A DNA stretch of 64,000 nt, taken from Carnegiea gigantea (Eukaryota > Streptophyta > Magnoliopsida > Caryophyllales > Cactaceae). The notes below the pieces were generated by a model, which saw only the letters and a list, made by a program, of their open reading frames with translations, was not told where the DNA came from and made no database searches. The stretch covers positions 1 to 64,000 of the forward strand of contig JAKOGI010002462.1 in NCBI GenBank assembly GCA_029747015.1. The letters are read 5' to 3'. The position numbers were made by a program, and so were the translations under genes. Positions 43,850 to 56,400 of this stretch are shown one piece after another (position 1 is the stretch's first letter; the number at the start of each line of letters is the position of its first letter).

Positions 43850-45999
43850 GCAGAAAAATCAGCACATGTTCCAGCTAATGGAATGAATTTTATAGATGAT
43901 GATTTATGGGAAATTCGGACTGAGCCCAATCCACCAGAGAGGCTACAATCAGAACCTGGGTAGGTTGGGCCGCACGAAGCATCCAACCGAGTGGCCCAGG
44001 ACGTGCCCTCACCTAATGAAGGGCCCGATCTCCAGTTGGGTACTGAAAGTGGGACTCCTAGGACTGGGTCTTCGGTTCCCATGGTCAACAACACGGGGAG
44101 AGCCCAGCCCAACGGATCAAGCTTAACTGCGTTGCCTACTGTGCCTAGGACTGATGCAAGGAGACACGCCGAGCCCAGCACCGAAATCTCACCAAGGGCC
44201 TAAAAATGAGCCAACAGCTGTGACTGGGCCTACGTCTGCACAGCCCACTTCGATTGAGGCTACCAGACCAAGAAGAGACAGGAAACCACTGGGCCATCTT
44301 CGTGACTACATCTGCTACAACACCAGCATCAAGACCCCCTCTTCTTCAGTATCATCACCACAAAAGGTTCCTTCTAGTAAGCCTTATCCCATAGCTAATT
44401 ATATTGCATGCAATAATTTTTCAAAAGCGCATAGATGTTATTTGACTAATATTTCTAAGATTGTGGCGCCTAAGTCTTTTCATGAAGCAGTTAAAAGTGC
44501 TGAATGGAGAGAGGCTATGGCAAAGGAAATTGAAGCCTTAGAACATAACAATACTTGGAGTCTTGTGGAATTACCACCTGGGAAAAAACCCATTCACTGC
44601 AAATGGGTCTATAAAGTAAAATACCATTCAGATGGCAGCATTGAGAGATAAAAGGCTCGTTTCATCATTCGCGGTGATGAACAGATTGAGGGCTTCGACT
44701 ACAATGAAACCTTTGCTCCAGTGGCAAAGATGACCAGTGTTCGATGTTTTTTGTCAGTTGTAACTGCTAAAGGTTGGGATTTACATCAAATGGATGTTCA
44801 CAATGTGTTCCCACATGAAGACTTAGAAGAGGAAGTATATATGAACTTGTCTCCTGGTTTTCATTCTCCTACATCGACCAGGGTCTGCCGGTTACATAAT
44901 CGTTGTATGGGTTGAAACAGGCACCAAGGCAGTGGTTTGCCAAGCTATCCTCCAAACTTCTTGAATATGATTTTGTGAAGTCTTATGCTGACTATTCTCT
45001 TTTTACTTATAAAAGGGGAGATCATTACATGGCATTATTAGTATATGTGGATGATCTTGTTCTCATAGGAAACAACACTGCACTCTGTGACCAGTTCAAG
45101 ACTTATCTGAATACTTGTTTTTATATCAAGGACTTGGGACCATTAAAATACTTCCTAGACATAGAAGTTGCCCGAAATTCGTATGGTCTATTTCTTAGTC
45201 AGTGGAAGTATGCCTTGGAAATCATCGATGAATGTGGTTTACTGGGTGCAAAGCCTGTTGACTTCCCATGGAGACCAACCACAAACTGGCACTCACTTTG
45301 GGCAAGCTACATGCCGACTCGACACAATACTGGCGGCTTATAGGATGGTTAATCTATCTCACTTTGACTCATCCTGAACTATCTTGTTCAGTCCATATCT
45401 TATCCCAGTTTATGCATGCGCCAAAGGAAGAACATTGGGAGGCAGCCAGGCGAGTTATCAAGCATTTAAAAGGCAAACCTGGACAAGGGTTATTTCTTCG
45501 GAGTAATTATGATCTACAGTTATACGCTTATTGTGATGCAGACTGGGGAGCTTGTCCTCTTACTCAATGCCCGCTTATTGGATATTTCGTGACACTAGGG
45601 CGATCTCCTATTTCATGGAAAACTAAGAAGCAGACTACCGTCTCTCGATCATCAGCTGAAGCAGAATACCCTGCCATGGCCATGGTTACTAGTGAGTTGA
45701 TTTGGCTCAAATCCCTTCTTTCATCCTTAGAGGTCTTTATGGCAAATCCAATCAAACTGGTTTGTGACAACCAGACCGCCTTACACATTGTCAAGAATCC
45801 TGTTTTTCATAAGCGGACTAAACACATTGAAATTGACTGCCACTTTGTTAGAGAACGGATCGTGTCAGGAGAGCTGAATGTCCACTATGTTCCTTTTAGA
45901 TATCAGTTGGCCGATATCTTCACGAAAGCACTAGGCAACAAACAGTTTCATCTTCTTCTAGACAAGTTGGGCATCGTTAATCCGCATACTCCAACCTAA
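43850..45999 (+). pseudogene. Copia reverse transcriptase / RNase H, broken
   Basis: After a poorly conserved linker, RT begins near 44460 (FHEAVKSAEWREAMAKEIEAL, CKWVYKVKYHSDGS). A stop at 44649-44651 interrupts the ERYKAR block, and further frame changes occur near 44900 and 45270. The catalytic YVDD is at 45044-45055. RNase H is open at 45268-45999 with YCDADWGAC, SRSSAEAEY, CDNQTALHI and a terminal DIFTKAL block. The stop at 45997-45999 lies directly against the PPT, the usual compact copia arrangement. Confidence 0.88.
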
Positions 46000-46006
46000 G
46001 GGGGAG
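45998..46006 (+). other. Polypurine tract of the 5.0 kb copia
   Basis: AAGGGGGAG immediately precedes the 3' LTR start TATTAAGG. Confidence 0.9.
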
Positions 46007-46253
46007 TATTAAGGAATTATTGTATCAGTGTATTATGGTAGGTTTTGCGTATAATTATATTCCTTGCCAAATACCTATTAGTGTTGTATCAAGGTTAGGA
46101 AACTTGATAGCTACGTTAGTGTAGTAGGCGGCTAAGGCTACATGAGGGTCGACGAGGCTTCCTCTTGGATATATACTCCTCCATATTCAGTTGATAGATG
46201 ATAATATAGACATAGACTTCATCATCTCGATTCTTCTTTTACGATTTCTTTCA
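46007..46253 (+). repeat. 3' LTR of the 5.0 kb copia
   Basis: 247 bp, partner of 41213-41459, followed by the ATCTC target duplication. Confidence 0.93.
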
Positions 46254-46258
46254 ATCTC

Positions 46259-47479
46259 TCTCTCTCTAAAGTACCCAAAGAAGGTTGGAGCTTCGATTTC
46301 CTCTCCTCCATGATCATTAACATCAACGTCGTTCTTCTTCTACATGAAGATTAGAGGTGAATGGTGGAAGTATATGAAAAATAGCATTCTATGGATGGTT
46401 TTGAAGGGTAAGAAGTCGGATCTGAAAGTGTAGATGTTAAATTTTGTGGTAAGTTCTCAAATCTAAAAGTTTATACAAAATAATTGTGATTTGGGCTGTA
46501 ATTTTTGATTTCGTGTGCAATTTATGTATTTGCGGTTCCATTTGTTGATTTTGGGTGCAAAATCCAGAATTTTTTGGACTTTCGCTTTTTCGCATTTCCA
46601 TTGAAACTTCATATGGGTTGTAAAATCCTTGAGCACCCAAATATTTGGGGTCTACTTGCTTTTGCGAAGAGTTAGTTATATTGTGGTGATTTCTACAGTA
46701 ATTGCTAAAGAATTCTTGTTGGAATCTCAAATCAGATGTGGCAATTGAAATTGACAAAAATTATTGGCTTCAAAATTAGGGTTTGGAAACAAAAAATCCT
46801 CTGGAATCATCGATTGGTGGACTTGATCTTTATAACACTTGGATACTGGAAGTTTTCTGTTTTGGACAATGGACTACTATTAGAATTTGTAATTTAGAAT
46901 TTTTGGAACCGAAATCTTTGTTTTTTGGATTTTGAGTTTAATTCAGATCTGAAGACAATATTTTGGATATCAAAAACATTCTGATGTTAATTTTGTCATT
47001 TCAATTTTAGGTTGTTGAATTGAACTTGGGAGATGTCAACAAAGCAGATATAGGTTGCTTTGTAAATTTTGTTGCTTTGTAATTTTTAGAAAAATTTTGT
47101 AGTTATCTTGGCCATATTGTTTTTTATTTTTTGGTTTGTTGTGGGACCTTAATTTGTCAAAGTGAAAAATAATTGAGCAAAAAAATATGTCAAAGAGGGA
47201 GGTATGAATTGTTTTGTAAATAAATCATTCGCACATTTATTCTTTAAAACATTGTGTTATCGCTTTTTTTGATTTTATTTATGTAATTTTTGTTAAATTT
47301 GGCCTTTGATCGCTAAAGTAAATTTAAAGTTTCATATGTACATCAAATTTTTTTATGGATTTCAACTTTGACAAATTATGTCACTAATTTTATTATATTA
47401 TTTTGTTCGCTTTGCTCAACATTGCATAATTTAGAAGCACCATAAATTTCAAAATATAAGATAATTTTTTGACCGGGAT
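46259..47479. other. Internal, non-coding part of the CACTA-like relic
   Basis: No protein domain is seen. The text resembles untranslated or intronic sequence (T-rich, scattered GT/AG). The minus-strand frame at 46437-46757 has no recognisable feature. Confidence 0.4.
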
Positions 47480-47893
47480 TACTGATGGAATTCGTCACAA
47501 GTTGTGACGGAAAATACTGATTCCATCACAATTTGTGACGGCATCCGTTAGTAATCTCCATCAAAAAATCTAGCACCAACACAAACCAGAAATCTTCCAA
47601 TGTCTGACGGGCAAACTTTTCTGTCAAAATTCCTTTCGCAAAGTGTTTTGACGCACTGCCAGTCCGTCAAAATTTTTGTCAGTATAATATTGACAGATTG
47701 TTGGTCCATCAGTCTAATTCGTCATTGGGAATTTTGATGGAATGTCAGTTGGTCAAAATTTTTGCTTTAGAATTTGTGATGGGTCGGTCAAAATATCCAT
47801 TTCGACCGGTGATTTCAAAATTTTTGTCAGTAAGTCGATTTTCCGTTAAAATTTATTTATTTTTCTGTCAAAATCAAGCCTTTTTCTTGTAGT

Positions 47894-50800
47894 ATATATA
47901 TAGTTTTTAAGCCGAGATAAAACACTTAAAAAAATAGTTTGTAACAAGACATGTATCAGTTTGTATTTTTTTGGATTGCAATCCAAGTCATATTGATTAA
48001 TATGTGTGTAACTTTAATTTTCTATTTTTTTGGGTATCCAATTCTCTTTTTATTAGTCTATGCGATTTAAAATTTTCCTTTCCATTTAAGCATCTTACTC
48101 ATGTTTCATTTATTTTGGGTGCTCTTTTTTAATTTGAAATTTTGTCCAGTTTATTTTTATCTCTCCCGTTCAAATTTCAAAATAGCGATTATTCAATTGT
48201 AAAAAAAACTTTAAAATAAATATCAAAACTTAGTGCTTCTTAACGGAAAATTATAATAGGTATATATTGCTACAAAACATTAAATCGAGGTATCATTTTT
48301 TTATTTTTGCAACAGAAGAGAGATAATTCATTGATTGATCAGCCATACGGCATCTACATAGTATATTCGACGCAAACAAACGCACATTCTAATGTCAAAA
48401 TACAACCTCCATCCTAAGAACGTTAACAGCTTGCACACTAATCGTTCACCTTCCCACAATCGCTGTTCTAGAATACAGCATGGAGAAGAGATACGTAGAT
48501 CTATTGTAATATCTTCTTGAAAGTAGATCTGTTAATCTAGTGTAATTTCCTCAGGCGAAATAGTCTTCAGATATAAAAGAATGTAATTGAAGTGTCGAAT
48601 TCGACTGAGGTGTTACTTTGCAATAGGGTAGAATTTCATCCCTTCAAACACGAGCGAAATTATTACACAAAGACAAATCATAACATCCATAAAATAAAAT
48701 TGGTACAACCGAAGAGAAGTTTAACTCTCACAATTAGAGAGAAATACTAATAAAATTCTAGCAATACTAGTACAAAAGAAGAAAAATACTAGGTAACACT
48801 CAGGATTGCTTGAAATCCGACCATCCTGGCTCTCAAGTGCACCAAATCCCCGATAAAATAGCCAAAGAGCAGTTAAAGGGTGGAAAAATGAAAAAGGCAA
48901 ATCAGGGTGTCATTTACATCGATTGAAAATACAAGGTATAATTTGCCACAAAATCTTAAAGTCGGTGCAAAATGCTCGTTCCCAATCCACGGATAATGTG
49001 CCAAACCTCAATTATTAACCCATTGTATTGAAATCTGCCACACAATTTACTTTTGGGGCCACACGATTTACTTTTAGCTGCCCATGTAATTGCAAAATAG
49101 TAGTTACGTAATCTACCAAGAATTTGAAAGATAAACAATAAAGGTCCTGTTTTTTTGGTGATTGGAATGATTTACTTATAATTTATAATTTTATATATTT
49201 TCTTATAATTTATTATAGTTCTTTACATTTATAACTAAATTCTTACATTTCATTACATCTTGTTATATCTTCTTAAATCTCTTTATATAGTTTTTTTTAA
49301 TAACATTCAACTTGTCATCTATTTTTTCCTCATATTTATTATAGCAACATGTATATATTTTTTTTATATACTATCAATCTAAAAAATCTTACAGTTTTTT
49401 TTATCAATATAATATTAGTATAAATATAAAAGCAGAATTTAATGATGTGAATTAATATTTGAGTTTGAACATGAAACATATATGCCTTTATAGAGAAAAT
49501 AAGTCAACATGTCTTGAAATTACAGTACAAAAATCAAATTTATGTTTGAGTTTCGACGTGAATCATATATGAAAACAGTCAAATACAGATGACATTGTAG
49601 CTATTTCATCCATAAGTTTATCCATAACAACTTGGTTCCTATCATTGTATAATTGAGCATTAGGTCAAATTTAAATCTGAAATGTTTAATTTAAATATGA
49701 TTTTATTTTTAGGGTTTGATTCAATTTTGTTGAGAAAAATTATTATTTTTTAATTTTCTTATAAAGAGGTGAAACTAATGTTAATACCAAAAATCTCAAG
49801 TCCATAACGTGTTTGGTTCTACATATTTGTCGGTTTGAATTTATCTTGTGTTATTTAATTAACTTGTTTAAAGGTTTATTTTTATTAATTACGTTATTTC
49901 AATATTATTTTTTATCATCCAAAATGATAATAGTAGAAAAATAAATTTTTTTGTAACGTTAAAATATAATTTGCTTAGTGATGTTATAAAATTATTTCCA
50001 AAATATCATTGATACACGTAATTTATCTTCATGAAATAATTTTATCACAATTCATACATTAAAGACTAATAACTATGCATATATATCTAAAAATTATGCT
50101 ATACAACTTCTTAATAATTCAAGAATTAACTCCTGATATTTATCCGTACAACTTTTTACAGCTCTATACAACTTCTTTTATTTTCTTACAACTTCTTACA
50201 TTTTCTTACAACTAATTCTTTATAGTTCTTATAACTCTTTATAGCTTCTTGCAGCTTCTTACATTTTCTTACAACTTACAACTGCATCTTATCGCAAAAA
50301 AGACCATGTCCAAAATTTAAGGCATAAATATTAGAAAATACCTCTCCCTTGTGCGGCCTTTCGTATTTTAGCACGTTAAGTTCTAAATTAGACAATAAAA
50401 ATATGGAAAAGTTAGAGAAGATTGGGTGATTCCTATTATTTCAAAAGATATGATTTATATAAAAAATTCATATTCCAATTCAAGAGTAAATATATATGTA
50501 TGTAAACTTATGAAAGAAGATGGCGATATTAAGGATTAGTGCGCATAATGTAGGAGATTTAGCCTCGTCAATTGGGATACGTAATATCTTTAAGCATAAA
50601 AACGATTAAAAATATATAGATATATCCATCTTGGAAGTATCCAAGTTTAAATTACATCATTATAGTAAAGATATTGATCTCCATGACTTACTTTGTGATA
50701 TTAGGCATAATAAATTTAATTGTTAGATAATAAGAAGAATTAAAATTAATTTGTGTAATGGCTCAGTAGGATTTAATTGTTGACTAGATATTATATGAAC

Positions 50801-51330
50801 TTAAAAGATTACTTAGCTAAGAATTTCCTTCGCATTAATATAAAGATAGTTGGGATGGATATGAAAAAGAGGATGATGTCCTTTGATGATTCTAGAAAAT
50901 AATTAAAAAATTGGGTAACACTATATACCTAAAAACTCATAGAACCATCGTCGAAGCTAAAACCTTTTAGGGTCCTACCTCTATGCAAAAAATGCTACAA
51001 ATAAAATAAAATCCTCGACGGATAAAAGTAGTCTTACTATGAATTAGTAGTCTTTTTAACCCCATAAAAACTAATAATAAAAAGAATGTCATAAAAGTTG
51101 ATAAAAATGGGAAAAAATAACCACTAGGTCATTGTTCTTTTTGGTAATAAATAGTGACAAGCTTATTGCTTGCAGTTTTTTTTTTAACAGTTCCTTATAA
51201 TTCCTTATAATTTCTTGTCACTCTAACAAATTTTTACAACTTCTTGTATCTTTTTACAATTTTAACTAATTTTTGTAATAACTTGAACATCATTAGGCCA
51301 TAATTCATGCATATTTTTAATAACTATTAG
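47894..51330. other. AT-rich intergenic DNA, possible MITE at 49143-50306
   Basis: No gene is recognised. From 49143 (GGTCCTGTTTTTTTGG) to about 50306 (CGCAAAAAAGACC) the ends are loosely inverted, and the interior is a very AT-rich repetition of CTTACAACTTCTTATA-like words. No target duplication was established. Confidence 0.35.
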
Positions 51331-51331
51331 C

Positions 51332-51335
<4 letters not shown>

Positions 51336-51397
<62 letters not shown>
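51336..51397. repeat. (TA)n microsatellite
   Basis: About 60 bp of uninterrupted TA repeat. Confidence 0.95.
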
Positions 51398-51399
<2 letters not shown>

Positions 51400-51400
<1 letters not shown>

Positions 51401-53075
51401 CTGATTTACTTTATTTTATCTAGTTTTAGGTTAAGGATTGATAAAATGAAGTGGAGAAGGAAAAATGTCAAAATTGCAAATTTTTTTAATTGAAGGACTT
51501 CTGATCAAGATCCCTCGAGGAAGAATGTTTAAGACATTCAAATAAGCTTAGATAAATCACATTCAGTGGACAAAGTCCAAGAAAAAGCTTTTATTTTGCT
51601 AAGGAACACAAACAGTAGGTTCTGGGTTCAAATTAGAATACAAGTCTGGTTTTGTATCCTTTATTACTTCGACTTCCATGAGATTTAAGTTCAATATTTT
51701 GCAATGAGTTTAAAGTTTAGGAAGCTAGCTTTCCACTAAAGCAAGTTCCAAGTCAATTGGGCGTCATTTGCCCGTCCAAATTAGCTGTCAAATCCGAACA
51801 ATCCAAACTGTCCGGTTGAGCCAGATTGTACCCGTTTTTGTTTTTGTTATTTTCCAGACTAAATGACATCCAAATTGTGTAATTCGTTTTTTTTAGTTAG
51901 TCTAGGATGTCAAACAGCCAAGCATGTCAAGTAAGGTTCAAGAAAAACGAGCTAAAGTCATCCAGCCTAGCCTAATAAGTCAAGCAGCCTAGCCCAACAA
52001 GTCAAGCAGTTCGTTTGGCGCCCAAGAATGCACAGTTGGATTAATTAGGCTAATTGAGCCTCCTAATGATGTGCAAATCCAAATATCTCAAATGGGGTGA
52101 GGGGGATTGCTGACATCTTTAGGTTTTCCCCCATGAAAGGAAACCTAAGATTACTCAGCAAAATGAAGTGGCCCAGTAGGAGCAAAAACCGAGCCACATG
52201 TGCCTTTCACGGCCGGTTTCTTAGCTTAGAGGGTTTATCTTCTTAGGCGGGCTTTCTTCACCAACCTTTTTGCTTACTTGGCTATCTAGTAATGCTTAGT
52301 CACCCTATGACTCACTCAAGGAGAGAATACCATGTGGGTCAAGGAGGAACTGCCATTTTGCAAGCATACATTCGAACACCATGGGCTTGAGGTGGTGTGC
52401 ATGTGTGAGCCTTGTTTTTTTTTGTTTTTTTTGGTTTTGTTTGGAGATGGCAGCCATAGAGGAAGACCGTCTTAGCAAGGAAAAGATGACCAAGCTGCCT
52501 AGCAACATTAAGAAATGAGTTTAGTTAATTGTTTGTTAATTATTAGACTCATTTGTACGCGTTGAGCTTAGTACAAGTACATGTGATGTAATCTAGCTTA
52601 GTAAGTGTGCTTAATAGCTTTCCTAACCATTAAGTAATCTCCTAAAGATTGCTTAGTGAAGGAGAAAAAGGCTTGGACGTGCCTTATAAGTAGCTAGGCA
52701 TCCCTTTTGTACCCAAGTTGATGTTGAATGAAAAAAAGTGCATTGAGCTTTTGCTCCTTATGAAAACTCAAATACTTTACTTGCTTATCTCTACTTAGGC
52801 CAAGTAGAGTGGTGATCAAGTGAGTTTTAAGCCTTGATTAGTTGGTAATATCTATATCCTAATTAAGCTTAAGGGCCCTAAACTCAAGTTTGCTGGTGAT
52901 ATCTGTATCCAAGTAAGAGTTTAGTTTTCACTAGATTAATCTTTGGTGGTGAAATCTATATCCAAGGATTAGTTTAGTTTCTATCTTTTTTCCTTAACTA
53001 TAATCTTTCTTGATTTTAGCTTTCACTCTTGAATTGAGTTGACCTTAACCTAAGAGAGATACATCAACTTCCCAA
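51400..53075 (+). repeat. Possible LTR relic (orientation plus)
   Basis: The stretch has an LTR-like layout: GC-richer U3-like text, a TATA-like CCTTATAAGTAG at about 52683-52694, a leader, an AATGAAAAAAA polyadenylation-like signal near 52727, then three spaced copies of GGTGATATCTRTATCC-like text (about 52842, 52894, 52947). No partner LTR, PBS or target duplication was found, so this is tentative. Confidence 0.3.
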
Positions 53076-56000
53076 GTGAATTTATCAAATCGGCTCTAAA
53101 ATAATGATTCATGAAAAACATTTATTTACATAACGAGTTATTTGAAAACTAGGATTATAAGAGTACTACCCCTAATTTGAAGAGGAGTTGGAAAACTTGG
53201 AAAAAGGAGAAACTATCCCAAACCCTAATTGAATTATTCCTATAATAAATTTACCATCTCCTAAGCTTCCTTCACATCACTTCACACCACACCCTATGGT
53301 CGCCCATCATCACCAATCATCAAGATCATCAGTGCCATGCTCACCACCATCACCATCTTCTTAGCATCATCCATTCATCCCAATCAGCCCCAGCGTCATC
53401 CACCCAACGTCGTCATCATCACTTCTATAGTATTGGTCAAAGTATCTTTATTTTGTTAAAGTTTAGATTGTTATTAAACATGAATTGTTTAGAACTCTTA
53501 TGTCTTTCGAATTTTAATATGTGTGAGTACCTTTTTTATACTTAGCATAATCTTTTGAAACCATGCTAAATTAATTATTTTAAAATACGTTTTGTTCTTT
53601 ATTTTCTAATTGATTTTTATTTCATGATTCTATAATGGTTTGTATTTATTGTTCATGATATTTATGTTAGATTAATTAGAATGCATGCTAATTAGTTAAT
53701 TACAAATTTATATGATAGCACGAAAGGCTTTAGTACATATAAGCTTCAGTCTGTTAGGCGCAAGTATCACCATAATTGACCATGTGATAGTTCAAACCTA
53801 TCTCTTTTATTAGGAAATCATTATAGATATTTGTTAAATTAATTTGCTAGTAAATGGGTTACAAGGTGTTAGATAATGTTTTTCTAATGCTTAATGCTTT
53901 AGTTCAATTAAATTCTTTTGCTGGTGTTAGAGTTATCAAAACTAGTAGGGTTTATATTAAGGTTAGACCTAAATGAATTATAATCTAAAGAAAAATGGGG
54001 AAGATATGCTGGTAGGTGTCTTCTATAGTCTAGCTCATGGATAAGTTAATTTGTGTGTTGATGATAAATATTAATTTGTATGGTAGATATAGATTATGCT
54101 TAGTGTTTTCTTAAGTTTGGTATCTTCGATAATTAGTTGTTTGCTTTTTAGTTTATTTATTTAGTTCGTCAATTTTGATTCTTAACTTCATAGACTTTAG
54201 TATCAAATTTCATTTACTTACCGCCCTATAGAGTAGCCTTTTAGGTATGTCTTAGTAATTTTGGATTTATTATATTGTGATTTTTAGTATGGTTTAATTT
54301 TCTATTCTACTTTTGCTATTATTTACCGGTTTGTTAGAAATTAGATAAATAGTTTATTTTGTATTTTTATATGTTTTATGTCATTTAGGGGCTTATGTTG
54401 ATTGAATCCTAATTTATTATTATTTAATTTGATATTTGTTGGAAATTATTTCATAATTTCTCAGAATTATTTCATGAATTTGATATGTGCAGGTTTTTAC
54501 TTTGACAAATCTGAAAATTAACTTTTTATTTTCTGTTTTATGTTTTTATTGCTCGATTAAGTCTACAAAATTAGGTTTTACAATCTGGTCAATTTTATTG
54601 TTTATTTTCGTATTTGTTTAAGTGTAGTTTATTAGTCATTTAATTTTAGATTTTATTTTCTATATGTATTTTTCTATTTTATTTTTATAAAAATAATTAG
54701 ACATTTTTGAAGTATAAATTTAAATGTTTACTATTCATTAGTCTAGGTTCTTTTTTATGATTTTTATATTAATTTTCTATTTGTTATTTTCTGTTTTAAT
54801 TTTCAAATTGCTTTTAAGGGATTATTTCTGTTTTTAATTTTCTAGAATAATGAGGTTGATTATTACTATTTCATTTCCAGAATTTAGCTTATAATATTTT
54901 GGAAATTAGCAAGTAATTTTCAGATTTTTATTTGCTTAATTTGATTTATTTTAGTAATTAAAAAAGTACAAAAGATTAGAGCATTGAATTTAATTAGATT
55001 TAAATTAGATTATTATATCTTTGCTCATGTGATCAATCCCTACTTTTACGTGCTATGTTCATATTTATAAGCCTTGGTAGTGGTTTAATTTGTAGCTGTA
55101 TAGCAGGCTTTACAAATCTTCTTAAAGCTCTTTAGAGTCCTATATTGCTTTTCACGGCTACATTGATTTTATAACTTTTATTTGAACATAGTTTAGAGCT
55201 TCTAGGATTTTTCTAGGAACCTTGAGCAACTCATGACATAGTCCAAGGGTTGCATGCAACATAATTTTGAGAGAGGGGGGTTTCTTCTTTTCAAGAGCCT
55301 CCGATGCTTAACTTGGGGAAAATTTTGAGAGGGTAGTAAGTATAATGTAACTTATGAAAGTCCTATTGATCTATCTTTGAGGTTGGCCATAGCTTATTTA
55401 TATAGGATTTTAGGGATGATTCCCTTACAAGAATTTTACTAAGATTACATATCTTTTTAGACATGGATTATTTCATAGTTTTATTCAAACTCAATTAAAG
55501 ATCTTTACTGATTCCTTGCAGATTTAGGGGATTTTGATTAGATCCTTTCTTCCCTATCAAGCCATGTGCATAGGGATTATTTTCAAGTCTTTGGTAGATT
55601 TAAGGTTTAATAAGCTCATATGTGGTCCCAGCTTGTTTAATCATGGTGGCTTGACCTGATTCTTCAGCTTTTATTAGGCTATGACTCAATGTCTTTATAG
55701 AATTAATTTCTACCTGAATCATTACTCTTTGATGGATGTCAGAATTTAATCCAATCATGCCTCAAAGTTTGACTAGGCCTACACTCTCTATCTCTTTAGG
55801 AATTCTTTGCCTTAAACTCTAAGTTTTTTTATACCTTAAAGGCTTTCTCAATGCTAATGTACCTTCCTTTGATCTAGTCTCTTTTCCTAAAGAGACTTAA
55901 CTAATATTTTTTCAATGAATTTTTACTCCCTTTTTGGGAAAAAGTTTCATCGAACTGGATTTCAAATCTTCTTATTTGGAATTTCAAATCTTTAGCTTAT

Positions 56001-56400
56001 TTTACTTTCCTTTTCCAGATAAATTATGTTGATATCTACTCAATAGTGGTTTAAACTTGCCTTACTTGAGTGTATTTTCGCCTTCTGTCCTATTTGTCAT
56101 GACAGTAATGATGGCTTGTTCAGTCTACGGGCTATTCATGATTGAAATTCGCATTTCTTAGGGTCTTTTCCTTCAATCTTACCACGATTCCTGCTTTAAT
56201 TTTGGCTATAAATTCATCTTTTATGGGTTCAATTTCTTTAATAAATTTTTTAACTCTTTATAAGCTTCTCAAAATAAGTGTCTGTCTCTTTTAGTTTTAG
56301 ATTTTGATTAAGTTTTTTTATCCTTTTTTTTCACCTTGTTCTTTTCCCTTTTCCATTTCCATATAACAATGACTCATTATAACTAGGACTAAAGGTGCTC
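53076..56400. other. AT-rich DNA without recognised genes
   Basis: No domain, RNA gene or element terminus was recognised. About 53260-53430 is a CATCAC/ATCATC-rich low-complexity patch. The rest is T-rich, with no open frame of note. Confidence 0.5.

Larger units (their letters stand above)
41213..46253 (+). mobile_element. Old Ty1/copia retrotransposon, 5.0 kb
   Basis: The element is 5041 bp with two 247-bp LTRs and a perfect 5-bp target duplication ATCTC (41208-41212 and 46254-46258). The LTRs differ at about 18 sites plus two 1-bp indels (about 7%), so it is much older than the Sirevirus. Both LTRs begin TATTAAGG rather than TG and end CA. The order PBS, gag, protease, integrase, RT, RNase H, PPT defines Ty1/copia. 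All domains are recognisable but broken by frameshifts and stops, so it is inactive. Confidence 0.93.
40740..47893. mobile_element. CACTA-like (En/Spm) DNA transposon relic hosting a copia element
   Basis: The right end reads CCTTTTTCTTGTAGT (47879-47893), the complement of the ACTACAAGAAAAAGG terminus of plant CACTA elements, followed by A instead of G. The last 400 bp (47480-47880) are crowded with subterminal words such as TGACGG, CCGTCA and GTCAAAATTTTTG. The same words appear at 40760-40910. The left CACTA terminus was not found, so the start is approximate. Removing the nested copia leaves about 2.1 kb, and no transposase was seen, so it is non-autonomous or internally deleted. Confidence 0.5.
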
